A DNA stretch of 64,000 nt from CBDCBA01 sp965214125 (GCA_965214125.1 CBDCBA010000011.1:1-64000); one strand, 5' to 3'. Shown: positions 24,872 through 33,204, counted from the stretch's first letter. Numbers and translations are program-made. Notes: a model not told the origin generated them from the letters alone.

Positions 24872-25651
24872 ATGACCGTCGCCACCACGCCACCGCCCGT
24901 CACGCTTGCCGAGACGACCGTCCGCACAATCGACGTGAAGCGCGTCTACAAGATGGGCGGCGAGGAGGTCCACGCGCTGAAGGGCGTCGACGTGAAAATC
25001 GACCGAGGCGAGTACATCTCGATCATGGGGCCCAGCGGCAGCGGCAAGAGCACGCTCTTCAACATGATCGGCGGGCTCGACAAGCCTAGCAGCGGCAAGG
25101 TCTTCATCGACGAGGTCGACATCGCCCAGCTCGACGCTTACGAGCTCGCCTGGATGCGCTGCCACAAGATTGGCTACATCTTCCAGACCTTCAACCTGAT
25201 GCCGGTGCAGACGGCCTTGGAGAACGTGATGCTGCCGATGGTCTTCGCCGGCATGAATCAAAGCGAAGCCCAGGACAAGGCCGCCGACATCCTGAAGCGC
25301 GTGGAGCTCGGGCACCGCCTGTTCAACAAGCCCGGCGAGATGTCGGGCGGCCAGCAGCAGCGCGTGGCGATCGCACGGGCGTTCGCGAACGATCCGAGCA
25401 TCATCCTGGCCGACGAGCCGACGGGAAACCTCGACCTGCACACGGGCAAGCTCATCATCGCCCTGCTGCGCGATTTGAACCAGGAGCGCGGCGTGACGGT
25501 GATTTCCGCCACGCACGACTACAAAATGCTCAAGATCAGCGACCGCATCATCTGGATCGCCGACGGCCGGGTCGACAAGATTCAGAAGGCCGAGGACCTG
25601 AACATCCAGGAAGGCACGATGCAGGGCATCACCGGCGACGCGGAGCAGTGA
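24872..25651 (+). CDS. ABC transporter ATP-binding protein (LolD/MacB type)
   Basis: 259 residues. Walker A GPSGSGKST, Q-loop YIFQTFNLMP, signature MSGGQQQRVAIARA, Walker B SIILADEPTGNLD and H-loop TVISATHDYKML are intact. LolD/MacB-type ATPases pair with FtsX-like permeases in mechanotransmission systems for lipoprotein sorting or export. With the upstream permease and PqqD-like protein it forms a three-gene unit. A 35-residue C-terminal tail after the H-loop extends beyond the core. Confidence 0.93.
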   Translation: MTVATTPPPVTLAETTVRTIDVKRVYKMGGEEVHALKGVDVKIDRGEYISIMGPSGSGKSTLFNMIGGLDKPSSGKVFIDEVDIAQLDAYELAWMRCHKIGYIFQTFNLMPVQTALENVMLPMVFAGMNQSEAQDKAADILKRVELGHRLFNKPGEMSGGQQQRVAIARAFANDPSIILADEPTGNLDLHTGKLIIALLRDLNQERGVTVISATHDYKMLKISDRIIWIADGRVDKIQKAEDLNIQEGTMQGITGDAEQ

Positions 25652-25654
25652 GGC

Positions 25655-26071
25655 TCACGCGGCGGCGCGGTCGGCGCGGCGGGCGAGGTCGGCGACCTGC
25701 CAGGGGGCGAGTTCGAGCAGCGGCATCTCGACGGTCGCCGTCACGCCCAAGCCGTGGGCGACCATGTCGCCGGCGGTGTCGCACCACTCGGCCGCACGGG
25801 CAAAATCCGGGGAATCGAGCCCGAGTTGTAGCGGCAGCAGGATGCGCGTCGCCCCGTGCTCGCGGGCCAGTTCGGCGATGGCGGCAAGGTGGTTGGTGTA
25901 GGCCCGCAGCACATCGGCGGCGTCGCCGTGAGCCGTCAGGGCCGGCATGTCGAAGTGGGTCGCATCGCACCGCCCGCGGCAGACGGCCGCCAACGCCGTC
26001 GCGGCGGGCGTGCCGTCCTGCACGATGATGGCGCGGGCGAGGTCGATCATGCTCACCTGTTCCATCGGCAC
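25655..26071 (-). CDS. Hypothetical protein resembling the C-terminal half of QueC
   Basis: 138 residues, GTG start. The order of features (HLAAIAELAREHGATRILLPL, then a helix with DFARAAEWCDTAGDMV, then VEMPLLELAPWQVADLARR) resembles the part of QueC/7-cyano-7-deazaguanine synthase after the nucleotide loop. The N-terminal PP-loop (SGGxDS) is absent, and so are the zinc-binding cysteines in their usual order. It could be a degenerate or regulatory relative. It lies directly downstream of the zinc alcohol dehydrogenase on the same strand (16-base gap) and converges on the ABC ATPase. Confidence 0.45.
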   Translation of the reverse strand: MPMEQVSMIDLARAIIVQDGTPAATALAAVCRGRCDATHFDMPALTAHGDAADVLRAYTNHLAAIAELAREHGATRILLPLQLGLDSPDFARAAEWCDTAGDMVAHGLGVTATVEMPLLELAPWQVADLARRADRAAA

Positions 26072-26087
26072 ATTGATCGCCTTCGCA

Positions 26088-27068
26088 TCACCGGCCGTCG
26101 ACGTTCACGATCACCTTCAGCACGCCCGGCGCGGAGGCGGCGCGGAGCAGGTCCGGGCCATCGTCAAGACGCATGCGGCGGCTGATGAGAGAGTGGACGT
26201 CGACCCGCCGCTCCGCCAGCGCCTTGATCGCCGGCTTGAACGGGCCGCAGCGGCTGCCGAGCACCGTGATCTCGTTCACCACCGCCAGCGACAGATTCAG
26301 CGGCGCCCCGGCGGCGACGGTCGACTTGAGCACGACCGTGCCCCGCGGCCGGCACATCGCGACGGCCGCTTCCAGCCCGGCGGCGCTGCCGGTGCAGTCG
26401 ACGACCACGTCCTGGTCCTGCCGCGCCTGAACCTCGCTCGCCAGCCGCGCCTTGATGCCCCACCGCTCGCACAAGGCCAGCTTCGCCTCGTGACGCCCCA
26501 GCACGCGTACGGCGCAGTCGGCATCGTGCAGAACCTGCGCCACGAGCAGCCCGAGCCGGCCGTCACCCAGAACCGTGACCCAGGTTTTGTCCGTCAACGC
26601 CGCCCCAAGCTGCTGGCGCACCTGGAACGCCGCGGCGAGTGGCTCGACGAAGGTGGCCGCGTCGTCGTCGACGGAATCGGGCAGCACGTGCAGGTTCTCG
26701 CGCGGCAGGCGCATCCACTCGGCGAAGCAGCCGTCGTGGCCGGCGATACCCACAACCGTCCGCTGGCGGCAGTGGTTCGACAGGCCGCGCAGGCACAAAT
26801 CGCACCGGCCGCACACGCAGTTGATCTCGCCGACGACGCGCCGGCCGAGCAGCTTGGGGTTGTCGCACTCGTCGACGGTCGCGACGAACTCGTGCCCGAG
26901 CACGCCCGTGAACTTCATGTAGCCGCGGGCGAGCTCGACGTCGGTGCTGCACACGCCGGCCTGGCGAACGCGCAACAGCGCGTCGCCGTCGGCGGCCGCC
27001 GGCATCGGGCGGCGCGGGTCGAGGTTGGGCTTGCCGTCGAGGACGAGTGCGCGCATCTGCTGTGCCAT
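26088..27068 (-). CDS. Zinc-dependent medium-chain alcohol/polyol dehydrogenase
   Basis: 326 residues. The MDR fold is clear: catalytic zinc ligands in AGVCSTDVE and LGHEFVATV, structural-zinc cysteines C-x2-C-x2-C-x7-C (CVCGRCDLCLRGLSNHC), and a nucleotide-binding stretch TVLGDGRLGLLVAQVL. FVEPLAAAFQ supplies the second glutamate region. It should oxidise a secondary or sugar alcohol with NAD(P); threonine- and sorbitol-dehydrogenase-like enzymes are closest in motif layout. The ATG at 27068 fits the family start. Confidence 0.88.
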   Translation of the reverse strand: MAQQMRALVLDGKPNLDPRRPMPAAADGDALLRVRQAGVCSTDVELARGYMKFTGVLGHEFVATVDECDNPKLLGRRVVGEINCVCGRCDLCLRGLSNHCRQRTVVGIAGHDGCFAEWMRLPRENLHVLPDSVDDDAATFVEPLAAAFQVRQQLGAALTDKTWVTVLGDGRLGLLVAQVLHDADCAVRVLGRHEAKLALCERWGIKARLASEVQARQDQDVVVDCTGSAAGLEAAVAMCRPRGTVVLKSTVAAGAPLNLSLAVVNEITVLGSRCGPFKPAIKALAERRVDVHSLISRRMRLDDGPDLLRAASAPGVLKVIVNVDGR

Positions 27069-27140
27069 CGGCGGAACCACGATCTGGCCAGCAACCCGCA
27101 ATTGTTCCCCGGAACATCGGCTTCCGCGAGGGCGGCGCCT

Positions 27141-27923
27141 TTACGACGTGCTGGCGTTCGTCCACGCGGCCGGGTCGAAGCCGCGGTCTTCGCCGAAGAC
27201 GATCGCGAGCGACGCCCGCGCCTGCCAGGCGACGCTGAACTCGTTGTCCTCGAGCAGTTGGGTTAGTTGCTCGACGACCTCCACCTCGTCGCCGTAGTGG
27301 CGAAGGGCGTCGACGGCGGCGATGCGGAGGTCCACGTCCTGCTCGCCGTCGCGGGCGATCGCGACCAGCGCGGGGATGGCTTCGGGATCCGGCGCCTTCG
27401 CCAGCGCCTTGGCGGCCTCGATTCGCACGAGCACGTCGTCATCGGACAAGGCGGCGATATACACCTGCGTGTGCGCAACCGACGCGCTGCGGTTGAGCGC
27501 CCGCAGCGCGGTGGCGCGGACGAGGGCGGCGTCGCTCTCGCGGGCGAGCTGGGCGTAGGCGTCGGTGTACGGCGGCTCCTGGCCGAAGCCGCGGCGGACG
27601 AGGCCGTTGATGCCGACCCGCCGCTGGTCGGGCGTGGCGTTGTCGGCGGCGAGGCGAATCGCGTAGTACTCGGGGCTGTTGCCGAACAGGCCGCTCAGCG
27701 CCTCGGCCGCGTAGCCGATCGTCGCGCCGACGGCGGCGATTGCCCCCTGCACGCTCGGCTGCGCCTGGACGGGCTCGTTCGGATCGCCGAACGGGTCGCC
27801 GTTCGGCGTGGTGTTGCAGCCGACCGCCGAAAAGGCCGCGATCGCCAGCGCCGCCGTCACGAGAACGTTCGCGCTACGCGAGCGCGGCGAGTGCGACGGG
27901 CGATCGTGGCGGGTTGTGGGCAA
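27141..27923 (-). CDS. HEAT-repeat lipoprotein
   Basis: 260 residues. An Arg-rich start and hydrophobic core lead to AVGC, a plausible lipobox (cysteine about residue 36), so the protein is probably membrane-anchored in the periplasm. Residues 130-250 consist of HEAT-like alpha-helical repeats (DAALVRATALRALN, DDVLVRIEAAKALA, DVDLRIAAVDALRHYG). Such repeats mediate protein-protein contacts. The TTG start overlaps the end of murI by 50 bases, so the two genes are likely cotranscribed; an alternative later start would lose the signal peptide. Confidence 0.75.
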   Translation of the reverse strand: MPTTRHDRPSHSPRSRSANVLVTAALAIAAFSAVGCNTTPNGDPFGDPNEPVQAQPSVQGAIAAVGATIGYAAEALSGLFGNSPEYYAIRLAADNATPDQRRVGINGLVRRGFGQEPPYTDAYAQLARESDAALVRATALRALNRSASVAHTQVYIAALSDDDVLVRIEAAKALAKAPDPEAIPALVAIARDGEQDVDLRIAAVDALRHYGDEVEVVEQLTQLLEDNEFSVAWQARASLAIVFGEDRGFDPAAWTNASTS

Positions 27924-28812
27924 TCGAAGTCTCGTCGAGGGGCAGCAGTTCAGGGGCGTCGATCGCTTCGCCGAGAAAGCGCGCGGCGAGGCGGGCGAAG
28001 CGCGAGGAGATGTCGGTCGCGAAGACCTGCACGCGCTGCGGGCCTTCCGTGGCGGGGGCCGATTGCAGCAGGTTGGCGCTGGTCAGCCGGGCCACCACAT
28101 CGTCGGCGCAGGCGTCGGCGGAGTCAACGACCGCCGTGCATGGCCCCAGACAGTCGGCAATCGCGCCGCGCAACAGCGGGTAGTGCGTGCAGCCGAGCAC
28201 GAGCACGTCCAGCCGCTTGTTGATCTGCTGCGCCCGCCGAATCATCGGCCGCAGGTACTGCTCGAGCACCAGCGACACGACCGGATCGTCGCGGGTCCGC
28301 CCCTCCTCGACGAGCGGGACCAGCAGCGGCGTCGCCCGCGACAGCACAGCCGCGCGGGGGCGACGGCGACCCAGCGCCTGCTCGTACGCCTTGCTCCGAA
28401 TGGTCGCGTCGGTGGCGATGACTCCAATGGTCGGCCGCTGACGCTGCCCTGCGGCACGTGCGGCGGCGCGGGCGCCGCTTTCGATCACGCCGCTGATGTT
28501 CACGTCGGGGAAGGCCTCGCGCAGGGCTGACATCGCGACGGCGCTGGCGCTGTTGCAGGCGATCACGACGTGTTTGGGCCGCCCGGCGCCTTGGCAATCG
28601 AGCCGGTCGAGCGTGGCGCCCAACACCTGCACGACGGCTGCGCAGATGGCGGCGGGACTTTTGGAGCCGTAGGGCACGCGGGCGGTGTCGCCGACGTAGA
28701 CAAGCTTCTCGTGCGGCAAACGCCGGCGCAGCGCGCGGCCGACCGTTAGTCCGCCCAGGCCGCTGTCGACCAAGACGATCGGCGCGTCGGGCGTGCCCAT
28801 GCCGATCTGCAT
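27874..28812 (-). CDS. murI: Glutamate racemase
   Basis: 312 residues from ATG 28812; ATGs at 28857 and 28800 are alternatives. PIVLVDSGLGGLTVG with the first aspartate/serine, YVGDTARVPYG, VIACNSASAVA with the first catalytic cysteine and LVLGCTHYPLLRGAI with the second are all present. MurI supplies D-glutamate for peptidoglycan, which implies a peptidoglycan cell wall here. Upstream lies a 295-base gap to the divergent response regulator. Confidence 0.92.
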   Translation of the reverse strand: MQIGMGTPDAPIVLVDSGLGGLTVGRALRRRLPHEKLVYVGDTARVPYGSKSPAAICAAVVQVLGATLDRLDCQGAGRPKHVVIACNSASAVAMSALREAFPDVNISGVIESGARAAARAAGQRQRPTIGVIATDATIRSKAYEQALGRRRPRAAVLSRATPLLVPLVEEGRTRDDPVVSLVLEQYLRPMIRRAQQINKRLDVLVLGCTHYPLLRGAIADCLGPCTAVVDSADACADDVVARLTSANLLQSAPATEGPQRVQVFATDISSRFARLAARFLGEAIDAPELLPLDETSIAHNPPRSPVALAALA

Positions 28813-29071
28813 GGGCGGGCGAGGGTGAGATGTGGAGAGCAGGCTCAGGGGCATAACGGGCCATCCGTGGCGGCGAGCCGGTGGCGAGCCGGTGGTGGGC
28901 GGTGGTGGGCGGAGCGAGGGCGTGGCGACGGGCGTCCTCCGTGACGCATCGGTCTGCCGGTGCGCAACATCGGCAGGACCCCGGCGACTTCGTGACCGGC
29001 GACCACAGTAGAACGCCAAACCCGCGCGGAATGTTTCGCACCCGCCGATCGCGGGCATGTTGCGTTGCCGG

Positions 29072-29101
29072 TTGACTTTGCCCCGTGACCCTGCGGACAA
29101 T
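29072..29101 (+). promoter_or_regulatory. Putative leaderless promoter of the response regulator
   Basis: TTGACT (29072-29077), 18 bases, GACAAT (29096-29101), then six bases to the ATG at 29108. The best -35/-10 pair in the window. The rest of the 28813-29107 gap holds only short G-rich direct repeats (GCGAGCCGGTG twice near 28873, GGTGGTGGGC units near 28890). Confidence 0.5.
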
Positions 29102-29107
29102 CCACCG

Positions 29108-29563
29108 ATGCAGGCCACCGCCCCCAATGTCGATGCCGACGAGACCACCGACTCCGCGCCGGGAGAAAACGCCGGCGACGGCAAGTTGCACGGGAAGACG
29201 ATCCTCCTCGTCGACGACGACCACGACGTGCTGCAAACGCTCCAGGCCGCGTTCGAGCCGACGGGGGCGACGCTTCACACCAGCCGCAACGGCAACAAGG
29301 CGGTCGAGGTGGCCGAGCGCGAAGAGCCGGATCTGATCGTGCTCGACATGATGCTTCCCGGCCGCAGCGGCTTTCTCGTGCTCGAGAAGATCAAGGGCTC
29401 GAAGCTCCCCAGCGATAAGCCGTACGTCATCATGCTGACTGCCAACGAGGGGTTGCGCCACCAGCAGTACGCCGAGGCCCGCGGCGTGAACGATTACTTC
29501 CACAAGCCCGCAAGCCTCGAAAAGCTCCTCGCCCGCGCCGAAGAACTGCTGACAAGCGAGTGA
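29108..29563 (+). CDS. Single-domain response regulator (receiver, CheY-like)
   Basis: 151 residues. After an acidic N-terminal tail (1-30) the receiver domain has the acidic pocket TILLVDDDHDV, the phospho-acceptor aspartate in LIVLDMMLPGRSGF, the switch threonine in VIMLTANEG and the conserved lysine in YFHKPAS. No output domain. No histidine kinase is in the window, so its partner is unknown. The start at ATG 29108 fits the leaderless promoter directly upstream. Confidence 0.92.
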   Translation: MQATAPNVDADETTDSAPGENAGDGKLHGKTILLVDDDHDVLQTLQAAFEPTGATLHTSRNGNKAVEVAEREEPDLIVLDMMLPGRSGFLVLEKIKGSKLPSDKPYVIMLTANEGLRHQQYAEARGVNDYFHKPASLEKLLARAEELLTSE

Positions 29564-29606
29564 GGACCACCTACGGCCGCGTGCGTCATCACACGCCGCT
29601 CGCGTG

Positions 29607-29682
29607 GGGTAGCCGCGGATCTTAATCCGCGCTTCGGTTCCCGATCGGTGTGCGGCGCGCGGACCAAGGTCCGCGGCTACCA
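29607..29682 (+). repeat. GGTAGCCGCGGA palindrome with nested arms
   Basis: Outer arms GGTAGCCGCGGA / TCCGCGGCTACC; each arm contains its own smaller palindrome (CGCGGATCTTAATCCGCG and GCGGACCAAGGTCCGC). Located 45 bases after the response regulator stop. Confidence 0.75.
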
Positions 29683-30025
29683 CCGGACAACAATGATGCA
29701 AGATGGGTGAATGTCGGTGGCACGTGGAAGCCGCGCTGGCGGGAGATTTCCTCGCGCACCGATGCGCCTCGCGGGCGTTTGGATGGGAGACTGGTGCAAT
29801 CGTGCAGCCTCAACCCTTGCCGCCGACGGTCACGCCTGAACCGGCGAGGGCGCGTCGGGCCGGCTGGCACCGGCTTTGCGATCTTCCCGTTCGACCGTCG
29901 CGCTGTTGAACCCCCGCGCAGCGGCCGATGAACGAGTGGCATGCGCCGCCGTTCGCCGACATGAGTCTCGCTCGTCACCACCAAGCGAGGTCGGCACCGT
30001 TTGTTCAAACCCGCGCTTCTTCCCA
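29683..30025 (+). other. Intergenic stretch without recognisable content
   Basis: 343 bases between a palindrome and the next gene. Open frames exist on both strands but their products are arginine/proline-rich, look like random G+C-rich translation and have no domain, RBS or promoter-like hexamer. No tRNA, riboswitch or clear terminator seen. Confidence 0.5.
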
Positions 30026-30535
30026 ATGATTTTCGATCCCGCGACCGTACTCGATGATGCCGAGCCCCCGAGTGGCTCGGGGCATCGCTCCCGCCCGCTC
30101 TACGCCTACAGCTTCGACCGCGAGAGCTTTCGAGGCCGATACCACTCGCGCGCCGAGGCCGTCGAGGCGGCCCAGGCGGCGTTGACTAACTACCCGACGA
30201 GCATCGAGGCCATCTACGTCGGCCGCCTCGTTGATCGCGAGGCGCCGGTCGAAGAGCTCAGCGGCTCGGTGATTGAGCAGATCAAGCGCCGCCACCGCGA
30301 GCGTGGCAATGCGTCGGGCCTGACCGACGACCTGTCCACCGTCACGGCCGACAAGGACGCCCGCGAGGAACTCGATGACCGCCTCTTCGTCGTCCTGCGC
30401 GAATGGCTTGCCGACCACGGCTGCCTGTCGGGGCCGGGTTACGAGGAGATCAGCGAGCACGCCCCGCCGCTGGTCAGCCACGTCGCCGCCACCGGCGCAA
30501 CCAGCGAGATTGGCCTGATCGGCACAGTTGGTTAA
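30026..30535 (+). CDS. Hypothetical soluble protein (planctomycete-type, unknown)
   Basis: 169 residues, no signal peptide or membrane segment. The part around residues 25-75 (YAYSFDRESFRGRYHSRAEAVEAA...EAIYVGRLVD) has the look of a short conserved domain with aromatic residues; the rest is helical, acidic and charged, including LDDRLFVVLREWLADH. I cannot assign a function. It converges with the Fur-like gene, separated by a perfect palindrome. Confidence 0.65.
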   Translation: MIFDPATVLDDAEPPSGSGHRSRPLYAYSFDRESFRGRYHSRAEAVEAAQAALTNYPTSIEAIYVGRLVDREAPVEELSGSVIEQIKRRHRERGNASGLTDDLSTVTADKDAREELDDRLFVVLREWLADHGCLSGPGYEEISEHAPPLVSHVAATGATSEIGLIGTVG

Positions 30536-30558
30536 ACCGTCACAACCTGCCCAGAACC

Positions 30559-30589
30559 GCAAACCGCGTTGCGTCGCAACGCGGTTTGC
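30559..30589 (+). terminator. Perfect palindrome between convergent genes, likely terminator
   Basis: GCAAACCGCGTTGCG, one-base loop, CGCAACGCGGTTTGC: 15-base-pair stem between the stops of the 30026 gene and the Fur-like gene. Core shared with the repeat at 21669. Confidence 0.65.
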
Positions 30590-30601
30590 CTGCGCCCAGG
30601 T

Positions 30602-31189
30602 TTACGACTTCGGCCGTCGCACAAAGGCGTGGAACTGGTGGCGGACCGGCTCGTAACCGAGTTCGGCGCAGAGAGCATCCCGCGCGGCGCGGAGGGCGTC
30701 GCTTTGCACGGGAATCACCTCGCCCGTCTCCACGTCCACGAGGTAGTCGTGCGTCTCGCGCCCGCCGACGATCACCTCGTAAAACGCCTGCGCGTTCCCG
30801 AAGACGACCTGGCGCAGCAGCCCCGCCTCCTGGAGACTGGCCAGGGTGCGGTAGACGGTTGCCCGGCTGCCGCGGTGGCCCTCGTCGCGGATAGCGTTGA
30901 CAATCGCCTCGGCGTCGAACAGGCTCGGCTGGCGCAGCACGGCATCGAGCACGGCGGCGCGTTCGCGGGTGAACTTCAAGCCGTTGCGGCGTAGGTGGCT
31001 GCGAAAGATGGCGCACGCCGGGGCGAACGGGGTGATGGTGCGACCGCCGTCGGGCATCTTCGGCAACGGGCGCAGGCGCAGCCGGGGCGGCGGGTTGAGT
31101 TGCCCGTCGGGCTGGACATCGTTAACGCTGCCGGCGTCCGACCCGTTGTCGGTCTTTGGGGAGCGGGTTGAGGCAGTCGTTCGGGCCAT
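30602..31189 (-). CDS. Fur-family transcriptional regulator with altered metal site
   Basis: 195 residues. The winged-helix DNA-binding part is clear: FTRERAAVLDAVL...DAEAIVNAIRDEGH, RGSRATVYRTLASLQEAGLLRQV. The dimerisation half is FYEVIVGGRETHDYLVDVETGEVIPV. Ordinary Fur has HHDH and a CxxC here; this protein reads THDY and has neither cysteine pair, so its metal sites are incomplete. A 55-residue N-terminal extension precedes the domain. It is divergent from a solute-binding protein gene 44 bases away and may regulate it. TATGGT stands five bases before the ATG. Confidence 0.82.
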   Translation of the reverse strand: MARTTASTRSPKTDNGSDAGSVNDVQPDGQLNPPPRLRLRPLPKMPDGGRTITPFAPACAIFRSHLRRNGLKFTRERAAVLDAVLRQPSLFDAEAIVNAIRDEGHRGSRATVYRTLASLQEAGLLRQVVFGNAQAFYEVIVGGRETHDYLVDVETGEVIPVQSDALRAARDALCAELGYEPVRHQFHAFVRRPKS

Positions 31190-31194
31190 AGCAC

Positions 31195-31200
31195 ACCATA
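31195..31200 (-). promoter_or_regulatory. -10-like hexamer before the Fur-like gene
   Basis: TATGGT, five bases before the ATG on the minus strand. Confidence 0.35.
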
Positions 31201-31221
31201 CCCGAGGTGAAGCGAACGCGG

Positions 31222-31227
31222 TAGCAT
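31222..31227 (+). promoter_or_regulatory. -10-like hexamer before the solute-binding protein gene
   Basis: TAGCAT, six bases before the GTG at 31234. The same TAGCAT precedes the GTG of the isomerase at 54942. Confidence 0.35.
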
Positions 31228-31233
31228 CGCCTT

Positions 31234-32568
31234 GTGCGACCGGCTTGGCTGTTGTCGATTTTGACGCTCCTGGCATGGGGTGGGCTAGCCCTCCAGCGGC
31301 CCCCGGACCGGCCGGATCAGCGCATCTGGACCTTTGGCCAATCCCACGCCGACGCCCTGCTTGACGCGGCACCGGGTGGGCGCTCGCCCATTGATGTCTA
31401 CGAGCAGCGAACCGGTCGCACGGTGGCCGTGGAGGTGCTCGATCGCCGCGCGATGGAGCTTCGCCTGCTCGCCCTCACCCGCGCCGGGAGTGACATGCTG
31501 CCGGATGTCGTCCAGCTTGAACTCGCGTCGGCCGCCAAGTTTCTGGATCCCGCCACCGGCCGCGTGCCGCTGTTGCCAATCGATCCCGCCGCGACGGCCG
31601 AAGACCTTGCCGTCCGGCGGACGCTGTGGGAGCGAAACGGCATCAGCTACGGCCTGCCGCTGGACGTCCACCCGACGCTGCTGGCCTACCGCGTAGATTT
31701 GTGGGAGCAGGTGGGTGTCGACCCCGCGGACGCGAAGACGTGGCCGGAGTTCCGCCGGGCGGCCGAGCGGTACGTGGCATTCTGGCGGGCAAACGGGCAC
31801 CCGGAGCGTAGGGCGTTGGAGCTCTCGCGGTCGAGCAGCGAGCACCTCGCGTTGATGCTTCAGCAGCAGGGTGTGCTTCCGCAAGCGTTCGAGGACGATC
31901 GGGTGCGGGGTACATTGGCGTTCGTGGCGCGGCTGGCGGCCGGGCCGGATGCGGTGGCGCGGCCGACGAGTCGCGGGCACGGCCGGTGGGCGGCGGACTT
32001 TGTGGCGGGCGACGTCGGCATGCTCTGGATGCCGGATTGGCGGGTGGCGTACCTGAAGCGGGCCGCGCCGTCGCTCGCCGGCAAGGTGGCGCTGATGCCG
32101 CTGCCGCGTTTCGCCGAGTCGGATGCCCCCACCGCGAGCTGGGGCGGCACGATGCTGGGCGTGCCGGTGGGGGTCGCCGATCCCAAGGCGGCCATCGATT
32201 TGGCGGAGTTCGTCGCGTCCTCCCCGGAGGTTCTGGCAACGCGGCGTCGCGGGACGGCCATCCTTCCGCCGCGTGTCGGGCAGTGGCAGACGGCGGCAAC
32301 GGACGACGGCTACTTCACCAACGGCCCGGCCGCGACCCGCTACGCGGAGGTGGCCGCCGCCGTGCGGTCGCCGCGCGTCGACCCGACCTTTCTCGCCGCC
32401 GCCGGCCACCTGGCCGTGGTGCTGAGCGTCACGGCGGCCGACCTCGACGCCGGTCGCAGCGATGTCGAACAACGCCTTCGACGACGATTATCGGCGGCGG
32501 CGGACGACGTCAGCCGTTATGCTCGACGCAGCCGGAGGCTCACTGGAACGCCCGTTGCAACACCTTGA
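31234..32568 (+). CDS. Extracellular solute-binding protein (family 1), orphan
   Basis: 444 residues. An uncleaved or cleavable N-terminal hydrophobic segment (residues 4-22) has no lipobox cysteine. The body has the layout of sugar-type family 1 binding proteins: VYEQRTGRTVAVEVLD, SDMLPDVVQLEL, YGLPLDVHPTLLAYRVDLWEQVGVD, TWPEFRRAAERYV, GDVGMLWMPDWRVAYL and a C-terminal helix. The usual permease and ATPase genes are missing on both sides, so it may serve a transporter encoded elsewhere. Divergent from a Fur-like regulator. Confidence 0.83.
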   Translation: MRPAWLLSILTLLAWGGLALQRPPDRPDQRIWTFGQSHADALLDAAPGGRSPIDVYEQRTGRTVAVEVLDRRAMELRLLALTRAGSDMLPDVVQLELASAAKFLDPATGRVPLLPIDPAATAEDLAVRRTLWERNGISYGLPLDVHPTLLAYRVDLWEQVGVDPADAKTWPEFRRAAERYVAFWRANGHPERRALELSRSSSEHLALMLQQQGVLPQAFEDDRVRGTLAFVARLAAGPDAVARPTSRGHGRWAADFVAGDVGMLWMPDWRVAYLKRAAPSLAGKVALMPLPRFAESDAPTASWGGTMLGVPVGVADPKAAIDLAEFVASSPEVLATRRRGTAILPPRVGQWQTAATDDGYFTNGPAATRYAEVAAAVRSPRVDPTFLAAAGHLAVVLSVTAADLDAGRSDVEQRLRRRLSAAADDVSRYARRSRRLTGTPVATP

Positions 32569-32658
32569 CGTGAAGGGGCCGCACCCGGACCTGGTTCGCG
32601 GGCTCAGGTGGACCCCGCGACCTGCCGATGTCGCACGACGAGGAGTGGGAGCTTGATC

Positions 32659-33204
32659 ATGACCAACATTCGCCCAAATCGAATTCGTATCGCCCTGATC
32701 GCGTGCGTTCTGTGCCTGGCCTTGCCGGCGGCGGCGTCGGCAAACGTCTCGGCCCGCAACGAGTTGCTGCGGATCCGCGACCAGATCGAGAACGAGCTGC
32801 GCAACAGCCCGGAGATGCGGCGGGCCGTGCTCGACGCGCGGGATGCCCGGCGGGAGTACGTCCTCGCACGGCGGGCAGCGACGGCAGCGCTCGAGAAAGA
32901 TTCCGATTACCTCGCCTCCCGCCTGGAGTCCGATCAATTGCAGGAGGAGCTCGACGCGATTTACCACCGGTATCGCTACGGCGTCGCCCCGATTGAGCGG
33001 ACGCATCCGCTCGCGAAGCGCATCCTCGCCATCCGGAGCGAAGCCACCGAAATGCGGGCCGAGGCGATGATCCAGCACGTGGCGACGCAGGAGACGCGGG
33101 CCCGCTTCGTCGAGGCCGGTCGCCGACTGGCGGCGTTGCGGCGCTCGATCCCGGACGCGATCCGGCGCGACCCCCGCTTCCAACGCCTGCGCGGAACTCG
33201 ATAG
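32659..33204 (+). CDS. Small exported coiled-coil protein
   Basis: 181 residues. AGGAGTGGGAG upstream is a fair ribosome-binding site. A signal peptide (1-30, ending AAASAN) is followed by an Arg/Ala/Glu-rich helical region with the pattern SPEMRRAVLDARDARREYV...DSDYLASRLESDQLQEEL, which resembles the repeats of the exported protein at 9593. Family unknown. Likely periplasmic. Confidence 0.7.
   Translation: MTNIRPNRIRIALIACVLCLALPAAASANVSARNELLRIRDQIENELRNSPEMRRAVLDARDARREYVLARRAATAALEKDSDYLASRLESDQLQEELDAIYHRYRYGVAPIERTHPLAKRILAIRSEATEMRAEAMIQHVATQETRARFVEAGRRLAALRRSIPDAIRRDPRFQRLRGTR

Noticed and set aside
28813..29107. G-rich direct repeats in the murI-response regulator gap as a regulatory array
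   Set aside because: Only two copies of GCGAGCCGGTG and two of a GGTGGGC-like unit; too few and too simple in G+C-rich DNA.
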